Below, piece after piece: positions 51,415 to 59,997 of a stretch of 64,000 bases of DNA (position 1 is its first letter; each line of letters opens with the position of its first letter). The DNA is taken from assembly GCF_900167055.1 (NCBI RefSeq), contig NZ_FUXP01000003.1:175840-239839 (forward strand). The letters are read 5' to 3'. The DNA comes from Lysobacter spongiicola DSM 21749 (GTDB lineage: Bacteria > Pseudomonadota > Gammaproteobacteria > Xanthomonadales > Xanthomonadaceae). The notes below the pieces were generated by a model. That model did not search any database. It worked only from the letters and a program-made list of their open reading frames with translations, and had not been told where the DNA came from. A program made the position numbers and the translations under genes.

Positions 51415-53238
51415 ATGCGGGACGACTTCCTTCCGGACGTGCCCGTGAAAGCATCCGTAGCCCTGTTCCTCGCCCTGCTGGTCAGCTGCCTGCCGGCTTT
51501 CGCCGCGGCTCCCGTCGACGACGGCGGCCCCGTCTCCGCCGACCAGCGATTCCAGGCCATCCATGAACGCGAATGGGCCTGGCGCAGCCGCGAGTTCGGA
51601 ATGGGCGACAAGGACGACCCCGGCTACCAGCCACGCCACACGCTGCCGTCGGTCGATGCCGAGAGCCAGGCGGCCCGGTTGCAGGTCTGGAAAGACGTGC
51701 TCGCCGAACTGGACACGATCGACTCCGCCCAGCTGTCACCGGAGAACCGCGTCCACCTGGCGGTCTATCGCCCGCAGGTCGAGAACCTCGCCGCCGAGGT
51801 CCGGTTCCGCGGCTACGAGATGCCGTTCAACTCCGACTCCTCGTTCTGGTCGAACCTCGGCTTCATGGCCCGCCAGGAGCTGCGCACCGCCGAGGACTAT
51901 CGCGCCTACATCGACCGGCTGGCCGACGTACCCCGCCATTTCGACCAGCACATCGCAAACATGCGTGCCGGCCTCGCCCGCGGCTTCAGCGTGCCGCGCG
52001 CGGTGCTCGACGGGCGCGACGTGTCCATCTCCACCGTCGCCGAACTCCAGGACCCGACCGAGTCACCCCTGTACACACCTTTCGAGCGGATGCCTGCCTC
52101 GATCCCGGCTCCCGAACAGGTCGCCCTGCGCGCCGATGCACGGGCCGCGATCGCCGACGGTGTAATCCCCGCGCACCGGAAGTTGCTGGCCTTCTTCCGC
52201 GAGGAGTACGTCCCCAACGCCCGCACCACCCTCGGCGCCAGCGAGATGCCCGGCGGCGAGGCGTACTACGCCCAGCAGATCCGCGAGTACACGACGCTGG
52301 AGCTGTCGCCCGACCAGATCCACCGGATCGGGCTGGACGAGGTCGCCCGTATCCGGGCGGAGATGGGCGAGGTGATCGCGGAAGCCGGCTTCGACGGCAG
52401 CTTCGAGCAGTTCCTCCACTTCCTGCGCACCGACCCCCAGTTCTACGCGACCACGCCGGAGCAGTTGCTGCACCACGCGGCCTGGATCGCCAAACGCATC
52501 GACGCCGTGGTCGGCGACTACATCGGCACCCTGCCACGGGCGCGCTTCACCATCGTACCGGTGCCGCCGGAGATCGCACCGTTCTGGACGGCGGGCCGGG
52601 GCGGCAACAACACCTACTGGGTCAACACCTACGACCTGCCCTCGCGCCCGCTGTACAACCTGCCGGCACTGACCCTGCACGAGGCTTCCCCTGGACACGC
52701 GCTGCAGGGCGCGTTGGCCGAGGAACAGGACGCGCTGCCGGCCTTCCGCCGCGAGACCTACATCTCCGCCTTCGGCGAGGGCTGGGGCCTGTACGTGGAG
52801 AAGCTCGGCGAGGAAATGGGCATCTACGAGACGCCCTACGAGCAGTTCGGCCGGCTGACCTACGAGATGTGGCGCGCCTGCCGGCTGGTGATCGACACCG
52901 GCATCCACGCGAAGGGCTGGACCCGCGAGCAGGCGCTGGCCTACCTGCGCGACAACACGGCGCTGAGCGAGCACGAGGTCACCACGGAGGTGGACCGCTA
53001 CATCTCCTGGCCAGGCCAGGCGCTGAGCTACAAGCTTGGCGAGCTGGCGATCGTGCGCCTGCGCGGGGAAGCCGAGCGCGAGCTGGGCGAGCGCTTCGAC
53101 ATCAAGGCCTTCCACGACATGGTGCTGGCGTTGGGGTCGGTGCCGCTGCCGGTGCTGGAATCGCAGGTACGGGAGTTCATTGCGGACGCGGCATTGGAGC
53201 CGGTTGAAGCCGAAGCTGGCGGGGAAGTTGAAAGCTGA
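51415..53238 (+). CDS. DUF885-family exported metallopeptidase-like protein
   Basis: A 607-residue exported protein of the DUF885 family. The putative zinc site is ALTLHEASPGHALQ with a later EGWGLYVE, matching the family's HExxxGH-type arrangement, so peptidase activity is likely but not shown. The N-terminus allows two starts: the ATG at 51415, or a GTG at 51445 that yields a cleaner signal peptide (KASVALFLALLVSCLPAFAA). LVSC resembles a lipobox, so anchoring is possible; cleavage at AFA-AA is the alternative. It starts 56 bases after parB. Confidence 0.82.
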   Translation: MRDDFLPDVPVKASVALFLALLVSCLPAFAAAPVDDGGPVSADQRFQAIHEREWAWRSREFGMGDKDDPGYQPRHTLPSVDAESQAARLQVWKDVLAELDTIDSAQLSPENRVHLAVYRPQVENLAAEVRFRGYEMPFNSDSSFWSNLGFMARQELRTAEDYRAYIDRLADVPRHFDQHIANMRAGLARGFSVPRAVLDGRDVSISTVAELQDPTESPLYTPFERMPASIPAPEQVALRADARAAIADGVIPAHRKLLAFFREEYVPNARTTLGASEMPGGEAYYAQQIREYTTLELSPDQIHRIGLDEVARIRAEMGEVIAEAGFDGSFEQFLHFLRTDPQFYATTPEQLLHHAAWIAKRIDAVVGDYIGTLPRARFTIVPVPPEIAPFWTAGRGGNNTYWVNTYDLPSRPLYNLPALTLHEASPGHALQGALAEEQDALPAFRRETYISAFGEGWGLYVEKLGEEMGIYETPYEQFGRLTYEMWRACRLVIDTGIHAKGWTREQALAYLRDNTALSEHEVTTEVDRYISWPGQALSYKLGELAIVRLRGEAERELGERFDIKAFHDMVLALGSVPLPVLESQVREFIADAALEPVEAEAGGEVES

Positions 53239-53977
53239 CGCGGAAACAGGAGCAAAAGCCGAGAGCTGACGCCGAAGCTCGAGCAGAAGCTGAAAGCTGT
53301 CTCCGGGTAAGCGACGCGCCGCGTGGGCCGCGGGGCGGGGGTGGTGCTGCACCCCTCGATCAGGGCGTCCTGCCCTGACTCGGGGACGCAGGCCATCCTT
53401 GGCCTGCTTTCCGCACCACCCCCGCCCCACGTCCCCCGCCTGGGACAACGAAGCCTTGGGGGGGGGCAAAAGCCGAAGCCCGGTCATTCCAAACGCCAGC
53501 GCGGCGTCCCGGGTGGGGTCTGCGTAGAGCGGACATGGATGTCCGCGGCGGCGAGTCGGCCAAGGGTGAGTGCAGACGGCTTGCGCGGCACTGCCGCGCG
53601 TCTGTGCGAACGCCCGGCGCGCTGCGCCGGGCCGGACCGCGCAGCGGGCCGACCGAGCCGAGAAGCAGACCCCGCCCGGGGCGCCGCTCCCCCCGAAGCC
53701 GCCGCCCCCACCCGCCTTTGGCTTCGAACTTTACAGTTGCCGCTGATCCCTTGTTGCGCCAATGACAAGTCCCGCGCATAATGCCCGGCTCGCTGTGTCC
53801 AGCCGACCTGAAAGGTCCGGCAGGCTGCCCCCGGAAGCGCGATTCCGGGCCAGCCGGTTCCAGCGGCCGCCACTGGCGGTGCCTTCTCCCGTTTCGCGCG
53901 CCAGCCACGGATGTCCGCGGCGGCGGGGCCGCCGCCTCCCTGGCCAAGGGAAGCCCAATGACATTTCGAGGTGCGCA
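53239..53977. other. 739-bp intergenic region with repeats upstream of rpmB
   Basis: No convincing gene. It starts with short GAAGCTGAAAGCTGA-like repeats that continue from the DUF885 gene end, then holds a 97-bp inverted repeat (listed separately). Two imperfect copies of a GGATGTCCGCGGCGGCG...GGCCAAGGG block follow near 53535 and 53907, 370 bases apart. The last 100 bases should carry the rpmB promoter; none is clear by eye. Confidence 0.6.
53332..53428. repeat. Inverted repeat with nested hairpins
   Basis: Arms GGGGCGGGGGTGGTGC (53332-53347) and its exact complement (53413-53428) enclose two smaller hairpins (CAGGGC/GCCCTG at 53361-53377 and CAGGCC/GGCCTG at 53389-53406). A branched structure is expected in RNA or a cruciform in DNA. 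Confidence 0.85.
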
Positions 53978-54214
53978 ATGTCCCGTGTATGCCAAGTAAC
54001 CGGCAAGCGAACGACGACCGGCAACAACGTCTCGCACGCCATGAACAAAACCCGCCGCCGTTTCATGCCCAACCTGCACGAGCGCCGGTTCTGGGTCGCC
54101 AGCGAGAACCGCTGGGTGAAGCTGCGTGTTTCCGCCAATGCCCTGCGCACCATCGACAAGAACGGCATCGACGCCGTGCTGGCCGATCTTCGCGCCCGCG
54201 GCGAAAAGGTCTGA
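53978..54214 (+). CDS. rpmB: 50S ribosomal protein L28
   Basis: A 78-residue L28 with the canonical start [20 protein letters not shown] and [20 protein letters not shown] precedes the ATG. It is ten bases before rpmG, the conserved pair. Confidence 0.98.
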   Translation: MSRVCQVTGKRTTTGNNVSHAMNKTRRRFMPNLHERRFWVASENRWVKLRVSANALRTIDKNGIDAVLADLRARGEKV

Positions 54215-54224
54215 GGAGAAAACC

Positions 54225-54389
54225 ATGGCAGGCAAGCGTGACAAGATCCGTCTGATTTCCTCGGCCAACACCGGCCACTTCTACACCACCGACAAGAACA
54301 AGAAGAACACGCCGAACAAGATGGAGATCAAGAAGTACGATCCCGTCGTCCGGAAGCACGTGATCTACAAGGAAGGCAAGATCAAGTAA
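54225..54389 (+). CDS. rpmG: 50S ribosomal protein L33
   Basis: A 54-residue L33 ([20 protein letters not shown], ending VIYKEGKIK). It is the form without zinc-binding cysteines. GAGGAG lies before the start, and a terminator follows 22 bases after the stop. Confidence 0.98.
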   Translation: MAGKRDKIRLISSANTGHFYTTDKNKKNTPNKMEIKKYDPVVRKHVIYKEGKIK

Positions 54390-54410
54390 GCCGCTGGAAA
54401 GCGGAAGCAG

Positions 54411-54437
54411 AAAACCCGCCGCAAGGCGGGTTTTTTG
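54411..54437 (+). terminator. Terminator of rpmB-rpmG
   Basis: Stem AACCCGCC/GGCGGGTT (54413-54432) with a T-run of six. Confidence 0.92.
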
Positions 54438-54466
54438 TTGCACGAATGACGAGCGCTCCTCCGCGC

Positions 54467-54494
54467 CAAAAAGAACCCCGGCCATGGCCGGGGC
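54467..54494 (-). terminator. Terminator of the S8 protease gene
   Basis: On the minus strand a palindromic CCCCGGCCATGGCCGGGG stem (54476-54493) is followed by TTCTTTTTGG, 28 bases beyond the stop. Confidence 0.85.
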
Positions 54495-54521
54495 TCCATT
54501 ACCGCAAGATCAGTCGCCTGA

Positions 54522-56639
54522 TCAGAAGTTGATGCTCCAGCTGTTGATGTAGCCCGAATCCGCACTGTAGACATCGCGCACGCGCAGCCTCCATGTACCG
54601 TTCAGGCCCTCGCTGCCGAGGTTGACGTTGGCATAGCCGATCACGTTGTCCGCACTGTCGCTCGTGCTGGAGTTCTTGATCCGGTAAGCCGAACCATCCG
54701 GGGCCACCAGGTCGATCTGCACGTCGCCGCGATAGCTGTGGCGGATGTCCAGGTCCACCCGGGTCGACGCCGACGCGTTGCCGCTGCGGCCGGATACCCT
54801 GATCGGGCTTTCAACCACGCCGGGGCTCGGGATCGAGTAGTCACCGTTGTTGGTATAGGTGCGCGGCTGGCTGCCACCACCGTCGCCACCGCCGGTGTAG
54901 TCCGCGACCAGGCTGACCCCACTGAAGCTGGAGTACGCCTTCACCCGCACATGGTAGGTCCCGGCCGCCGGAGCAGCGAAGGTGCAGGTCTCGGCATTGC
55001 CCGAACGGTACGGACGGCAGTCGTAGCTGCTGTCGGTCGGGGCGCTGCCGCGGCGGACGTACAGGTCGGCGTCGCCGCTGCCGCCGGACGTGGTGAAGGT
55101 CAGGTTGCTTGCCCCCGCCGGCACCTGGATCGTGAAGCTGCGCGAGCTGCCCGTGCCGGCGGACAGGCCGGTGACCGGCACGCCCTTCTGCAGGGTGCCG
55201 TCACCCGGATCACCCGGATCACCGGGGTCGCCCGGATCACCCGGACCATCGCCGGCGACCGAATCGACCGCGGCCCTGGCGTCGACAATACCGGCCCCGC
55301 ACCCGCCCGAGCAGTAGCCCGGCAGCGCGCGTGCGGTGTTCTTGAGGACCGCTTCAACCTCGGCGGGCGTGAGGTTGCCACCGGCCGCGGACTGGATGAG
55401 CGCGGCCACGCCCGCTACGTGCGGTGCCGCCATCGAGGTACCTGACATCAGGCTGTAGCCTGCGGTCGAAGGCGTGGTGCTGCCGGTGTTGACGGTGGAG
55501 GCGATGTCGCTGCCCGGCGCGGAGACGTCGATCAGGCTGCCGTAGTTGGAGAAGCTGGAGCGCGCGCCGGCCCGGTCGGTGGAGGCCACCGAGACGACGT
55601 TGCTGCAGTTGCCGGGGTTGTAGCCGCTGACATTGGCGTTCGAGTTGCCGGCCGCCACCACCACCGTGGTGCCACGACTGACGGCGCTGTTGATCGCGCT
55701 CTGGTAGCTCGACGAGCAGCTGCCCGCGCCGCCCAGGCTCATGTTGATCACCTCGGCCGGGTTCGGGTTGGCGGGCACGCCGCCGACGCTGCCACCGGCG
55801 GCCCACACGATGCCATCGGCGATGTCGGACAGGTAACCGCCGCCTCGGCCAAGCACGCGTACCGGTACGATCTTGGCGCCAAAGGCGACGCCGGCCACGC
55901 CGGAGTTGTTGTTGGTCACCGCCGCGATCGTGCCGGCGACGTGGGTGCCGTGCCAGCTGGAGCTGGAGCCACCCTGGTAGTCGCCAGGATCGGCGGCGTT
56001 GCTGTCGCGGCCATTGCCGTCACCGGCGACGTTGACGTCGCTGATGAAGTCGTAGCCCGGCAGGACATTGGCGTTGAGGTCACTGTGGTTGGTGATGCCG
56101 GTGTCGAGCACGGCCACCACCACCCCGGCGCCGTTGGTCACGTCCCAGGCCTTGTCGGCGCGGATGCCGCCGGTGGCCTCGAAGTAGTGCCACTGGTTGT
56201 TGGCGTAGTAGGTATCGTTCGGCGTCAGCGTGGGCTGCATCAGCTGGTCGACCTCGACGTACTCCACGTTCGGATCGGCGGCCAGCTGGCGCATCATCGC
56301 CTCGGCCTCCTGCCGGCCAAGCCTGCGCTCGGTGCGCAGCACCTCTGCACCGGTCGCGGTGCTGCGCAGTTTCCTGAGTCCCAGCGCCTTCCCGTGGAGG
56401 GTGGCATTGGCGGCTGCCGTGAGCGAACGGTTGAGTGCCGCGGCGTTGGAAGCCTGGGCGCTGCCTTCCTTGTACTTGACGATGAAACGATCGTGCGACT
56501 CGGCCGACTGCAGGCTCGAGGTGTTGACGACGCCCTCGCCCGCGGCGATGGCGGGCGTGGCAATCATGGCTGAAAGGGCCGCGGCGGTTGCAGCGGCGAG
56601 GACATGCGTGCGCATGCTGTGATTGGAAGCTGAGGACAT
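54522..56639 (-). CDS. Secreted S8 serine protease with PPC and P domains
   Basis: A 705-residue subtilisin-family preproprotease. Signal peptide residues 9-33 (MRTHVLAAATAAALSAMIAT), an I9-like propeptide to about 135 (DRFIVKYKEG, NVEYVEVDQL), and a catalytic domain with Asp179 (VAVLDTGI), His230 (HGTHVAG) and Ser402 (GTSMAAPHVAG). Then come a Gly-Asp-Pro linker, a PPC domain (about 490-590, DADLYVRRGSAPTDSSYDCR) and a C-terminal proprotein-convertase P domain (RVDLDIRHSYRGDVQIDLVA). This layout is common among Lysobacter and Xanthomonas extracellular proteases. The gene is divergent from a large winged-helix regulator that may control it. Confidence 0.93.
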   Translation of the reverse strand: MSSASNHSMRTHVLAAATAAALSAMIATPAIAAGEGVVNTSSLQSAESHDRFIVKYKEGSAQASNAAALNRSLTAAANATLHGKALGLRKLRSTATGAEVLRTERRLGRQEAEAMMRQLAADPNVEYVEVDQLMQPTLTPNDTYYANNQWHYFEATGGIRADKAWDVTNGAGVVVAVLDTGITNHSDLNANVLPGYDFISDVNVAGDGNGRDSNAADPGDYQGGSSSSWHGTHVAGTIAAVTNNNSGVAGVAFGAKIVPVRVLGRGGGYLSDIADGIVWAAGGSVGGVPANPNPAEVINMSLGGAGSCSSSYQSAINSAVSRGTTVVVAAGNSNANVSGYNPGNCSNVVSVASTDRAGARSSFSNYGSLIDVSAPGSDIASTVNTGSTTPSTAGYSLMSGTSMAAPHVAGVAALIQSAAGGNLTPAEVEAVLKNTARALPGYCSGGCGAGIVDARAAVDSVAGDGPGDPGDPGDPGDPGDGTLQKGVPVTGLSAGTGSSRSFTIQVPAGASNLTFTTSGGSGDADLYVRRGSAPTDSSYDCRPYRSGNAETCTFAAPAAGTYHVRVKAYSSFSGVSLVADYTGGGDGGGSQPRTYTNNGDYSIPSPGVVESPIRVSGRSGNASASTRVDLDIRHSYRGDVQIDLVAPDGSAYRIKNSSTSDSADNVIGYANVNLGSEGLNGTWRLRVRDVYSADSGYINSWSINF
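55202..55246 (-). repeat. Nine-base tandem repeat encoding the Gly-Asp-Pro linker
   Basis: Five copies of a 9-base unit (plus-strand consensus CACCCGGAT), each coding Gly-Asp-Pro on the minus strand. Copy number could vary by slippage without frame change. Confidence 0.85.
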
Positions 56640-57144
56640 CGGTAACTACCCCGTTCTAGTGTGGCGCTGTTGTGAGGCCCCATGGGCAGGACACGACAAC
56701 GGTGCAGTCCCGGCCGCCTCTCCCTGTGCGGCACCAGGCATCCATCGCCGGCGTCTCCGGCCGAAGCCGTGGGAATCGCCGCAGGCCGGGTCTCCCTCCC
56801 CATGGCCCGCGGCGGTGCTTCACGATCTGCGCTTCCTGCGCCACGGCCTCCCTGCCGCCCTCCCCATCGCCAAGCCTTGCCTCCGGCCCGCTGCCGGCTG
56901 CCGTGGCGGCCGGACGTCCCTGGAGGACACCGTCCATATGACGGGATCAAGTGCCTCCAGACTTCTGCCAGGACCTCAATTTGTTCTCAATTGGTCATAA
57001 ACTGGCAATATTCGTCAGCTTCTCCTCGCACGCGCCTTGGCGTACGGTGACGTACAGGAGCGGCAGGACGGGGCAGGGAGGCCGCGGGGCGGGCGGCGCA
57101 GTGACATCGCCGCCTGCAGGGGTCTATCCGACAGGGGCGATGCC
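56640..57144. other. 505-bp divergent regulatory region
   Basis: It lies between the S8 protease (minus) and the winged-helix regulator (plus). The stretch 56960-57020 is AT-richer than its surroundings (TTCTCAATTGGTCATAAACT). No unmistakable promoter elements were fixed by eye. Overlapping frames are not coding in my view. Confidence 0.5.
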
Positions 57145-59997
57145 GTGAGTGAATCGACCGACCATCCGTGGCCGGCCCGGAGCAGGCGACTGCGGGTGGG
57201 TGAGCTGCAGGTGGACCTGCGGTATCGGCAGTTGCTGGGGCCCGAGGGCGAGGTGGAGCTCCCGCAGCGGGTGTTCGAGCTGCTGCTGCTGTTCCTGGCC
57301 GAACCGCACGTGCTGCACAGTCGCGCAGCGCTGTTCGAGCGCGTATGGCCGGCCGTCGTGGTCGAGGATGCCAACCTCTCGCAGAGCATCTGGATGCTGC
57401 GCAAGGCGCTTGGCCCCGATCGCAAGCAGTGGATCCGCACGGTGGCCGGGAGCGGCTACGTGTTCGAGCCGCCAGGGCCGGTCGAAGCCGAGGCGGTCGC
57501 GGAAGAGACGCCGGTCCCGCAGGTGGACCGCCCCGCCGCGGAAGCTTCGCCGACGCTGCCATGGTGGCACCCGCGCCGGTACCCCCGGCGAGCCGCCCAC
57601 GTCCTGGGGGCCGGTCTGCTGGCGGCACTGGCGCTGGTCACGGTGCTGGCGATCCGGTCCGCCACTCCGGAGATCCCGGCTTCGCTGGCGGCGGATGGTG
57701 CGCCGGTCGCGGTCGCACTGATCGAAGTCGGCGGCGACAGCGACGGCGATGCCCGCTGGCCGGCCACCGTCCTGAGGGCCTGGCTGGAATGGAAGCTGCA
57801 GTCACTTCCCGAGGTGACGGTGCTGACCGAGGGGCATCTCGCAGCCGATGCGGCTGCGCTGTCTCCACAGATCGTCTTGCTCAGCGCCGGCCGCTCCAGC
57901 CAGGCACCCGGCGAGCGCTTCGTGCGCGCGCAGTTCAGCGGACGAAATGGAGCCCTGCAGCTCGAGCTCCGCGGTACGGCTGCCGAGATGCCCGCGCTGA
58001 TCGACTCATTGTCACGAGAGGTCCTGGACGAACTGGTGCCAGGCCGGACTGCATCAACATGGCCGGACCTGGGACTCGATGCGTCGGCGGCGACCGGGTT
58101 CGCGACCGCTTACAGGCTCATCGAGCGGCGGGACCTCGCCAGCGGGAGCGAGCGGCTCCGCACGACAGTGTCCCAGGCGCCCCGCTTCGGGCTTGGGCAC
58201 CTGCACCTCGCCACCTCGCTCTCGAGACTGGGACAGGCCAATGCCGCCGTTGAACAGATGGCACTGGCCCGCCAGGCCCTGCAACCTCTCCCGGACGACG
58301 CCGCGCGCGTGCTCGAAGCGCGATCGCTAGCCATGGATCCCGGGCGGGCGGCAGAAGCGGCCGATGCATTCGATACGCTTGCCCGCCAACATGCCGGGCG
58401 CCTGGACTTCCGACTGGACCAGGCCTCGCACCGGCTGCGGGCGGGCGACCCCGAAGCAGCATGGGCCACCCTGGACGAGGTCGCGTGGGAAAAGCAGCCG
58501 ACCTCGGTCAGGATCAGATGGCGGCTGATCCGGGCGGAGATCGCCTCCACGCAGTCGAACCTGGAGAGCGTCCGGGAGGAAGCGGAGAAGGCGATCGCTT
58601 TGGCCCGGAGCGCCGGCGACGCCTGGAAACACGAGCACGCCCGCGCGCTGCACCTCAAGGCGCTGGCCGATGCCTACCAGTACGGGCCCGAAGCGGACAT
58701 GGAGCAGTTCAGCCAGGCGTCGCGGCTTTTTTCCGAGGCCGGGGCGGAGATGGAAGCGCTCTTCGCGACGGTCAGCGGGGAGCTGGCCCAACCACCCCGG
58801 AACGGGACGGGGCCGTCGGCCGACTTCTCCCGCCTGCTCGCCCGGGCCCGCGCCGAAGGCCACCTGCGGGTAGAGGTGATGTTGCTGCGGCGTGCCGCCT
58901 TCCAGCATTACATGGCCGGCGACCTGCCCCGCTACCGCGGGCTGCTGGAAGAGGCACACGCCAGCGCCCAGGCCGCCGGCGACACCATCGGCCAGCAGGC
59001 GCTGGACGTGGACCTGCTCAACGAGGACGTGATGATCGGCCGCTTCGACAGTGCACTGGAGCGGATCAGGCGCATCCGTGCCGGCGGCATGAGAGGGAGC
59101 GACATGCTGTGGCTGGACCAGTTCGAAGCCTTCATTCTTGCCACCCGTGGCGACTTTCAAGGCGCACTGAACGCACTGGACCACACGGCTCGACGCCTGC
59201 AGCGCGAAGGCCGGCCGCCACTGCCGGAGGGCTCGATCGCACGCCTGGCCTGCAGCCGCGCGGAAATCATGCTGTCGCGCGGCGAGATGCACCAGGCTCG
59301 TGCCGCCACGCAGCTGTGCCGGAGCGCGGACAGGCCGGGACACGAGGAGATGGCCATGGTGCTTGAAGCAGCGATCGACCTGCTGGCTGGCGATCCGGCT
59401 ACCGCAAGCGAACGGCTCGACCATGTCATCGCGCGGGTGCAGGCACTGCCGCAAGCACCCGACCGCTGGCTGGCGTCGCTGCAGACCGGCTACCTGCTCA
59501 GTCGCGCCGGGCGGTTGCGGGAGGCCGGAACGCTCTACAGGGAAGTGCGGGACACGGCCCGGGACACCGGCTACGACTGGCTGATGGTGATTGCCGAGAG
59601 CGGGCTGGCAGAGCTGGCGGCCGCCGACGGGCGGAGCGAAGACGCCCGCCGCCATGAGCAACAGGCCAGGCAGTACATGCATGGCGAGGCCTGGGCGGTG
59701 ACGCACCGGCTCGACGTGGTGGCGCGGCAGGTGGCGCTGGACGGTAGTGACGCGGCCACGGCGGCTGCCATCCTGGAACGCAACCACGAACGCGCCCATC
59801 GCATCGGTGACGTCATCGCACAGCTCGAACTCCACAGCCTGGTGCCGGACGGCGCTCGACTCGGAGACTGCGACCCCGCCACGAGGGCCGCCCAGGTCGC
59901 CGCGACCGGCATGCGCGGTGCCACGCTCGACTGGATGACCGGCATGTCCGCCCCCGGGCCAGCGGGTTCGACCGCGGCCGGGGAAGCAGGCGGGTGA
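57145..59997 (+). CDS. Winged-helix regulator with TPR-like C-terminal domain
   Basis: A 950-residue regulator. Residues 10-105 form an OmpR/CadC-type winged helix (LRVGELQVDLRYRQLLGPEG, then ELPQRVFELLLLFLAEPHVL and IWMLRKALGPDRKQWIRTVA). A membrane helix follows near 150-175 (VLGAGLLAALALVTVLAI), so it is CadC-like and anchored. The large C-terminal part is helical with TPR-like segments. The start is the GTG at 57145 with AGGGG upstream; the open frame extends to 57037. It is divergent from the S8 protease and its stop overlaps the downstream kinase start (GTGA), so regulator and kinase are probably one unit. The signal is unknown. Confidence 0.82.
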   Translation: MSESTDHPWPARSRRLRVGELQVDLRYRQLLGPEGEVELPQRVFELLLLFLAEPHVLHSRAALFERVWPAVVVEDANLSQSIWMLRKALGPDRKQWIRTVAGSGYVFEPPGPVEAEAVAEETPVPQVDRPAAEASPTLPWWHPRRYPRRAAHVLGAGLLAALALVTVLAIRSATPEIPASLAADGAPVAVALIEVGGDSDGDARWPATVLRAWLEWKLQSLPEVTVLTEGHLAADAAALSPQIVLLSAGRSSQAPGERFVRAQFSGRNGALQLELRGTAAEMPALIDSLSREVLDELVPGRTASTWPDLGLDASAATGFATAYRLIERRDLASGSERLRTTVSQAPRFGLGHLHLATSLSRLGQANAAVEQMALARQALQPLPDDAARVLEARSLAMDPGRAAEAADAFDTLARQHAGRLDFRLDQASHRLRAGDPEAAWATLDEVAWEKQPTSVRIRWRLIRAEIASTQSNLESVREEAEKAIALARSAGDAWKHEHARALHLKALADAYQYGPEADMEQFSQASRLFSEAGAEMEALFATVSGELAQPPRNGTGPSADFSRLLARARAEGHLRVEVMLLRRAAFQHYMAGDLPRYRGLLEEAHASAQAAGDTIGQQALDVDLLNEDVMIGRFDSALERIRRIRAGGMRGSDMLWLDQFEAFILATRGDFQGALNALDHTARRLQREGRPPLPEGSIARLACSRAEIMLSRGEMHQARAATQLCRSADRPGHEEMAMVLEAAIDLLAGDPATASERLDHVIARVQALPQAPDRWLASLQTGYLLSRAGRLREAGTLYREVRDTARDTGYDWLMVIAESGLAELAAADGRSEDARRHEQQARQYMHGEAWAVTHRLDVVARQVALDGSDAATAAAILERNHERAHRIGDVIAQLELHSLVPDGARLGDCDPATRAAQVAATGMRGATLDWMTGMSAPGPAGSTAAGEAGG

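Noticed and set aside
55202..55246. Possible CRISPR-like array
   Set aside because: The 9-base repeats are direct tandem units without spacers and encode the protease linker.
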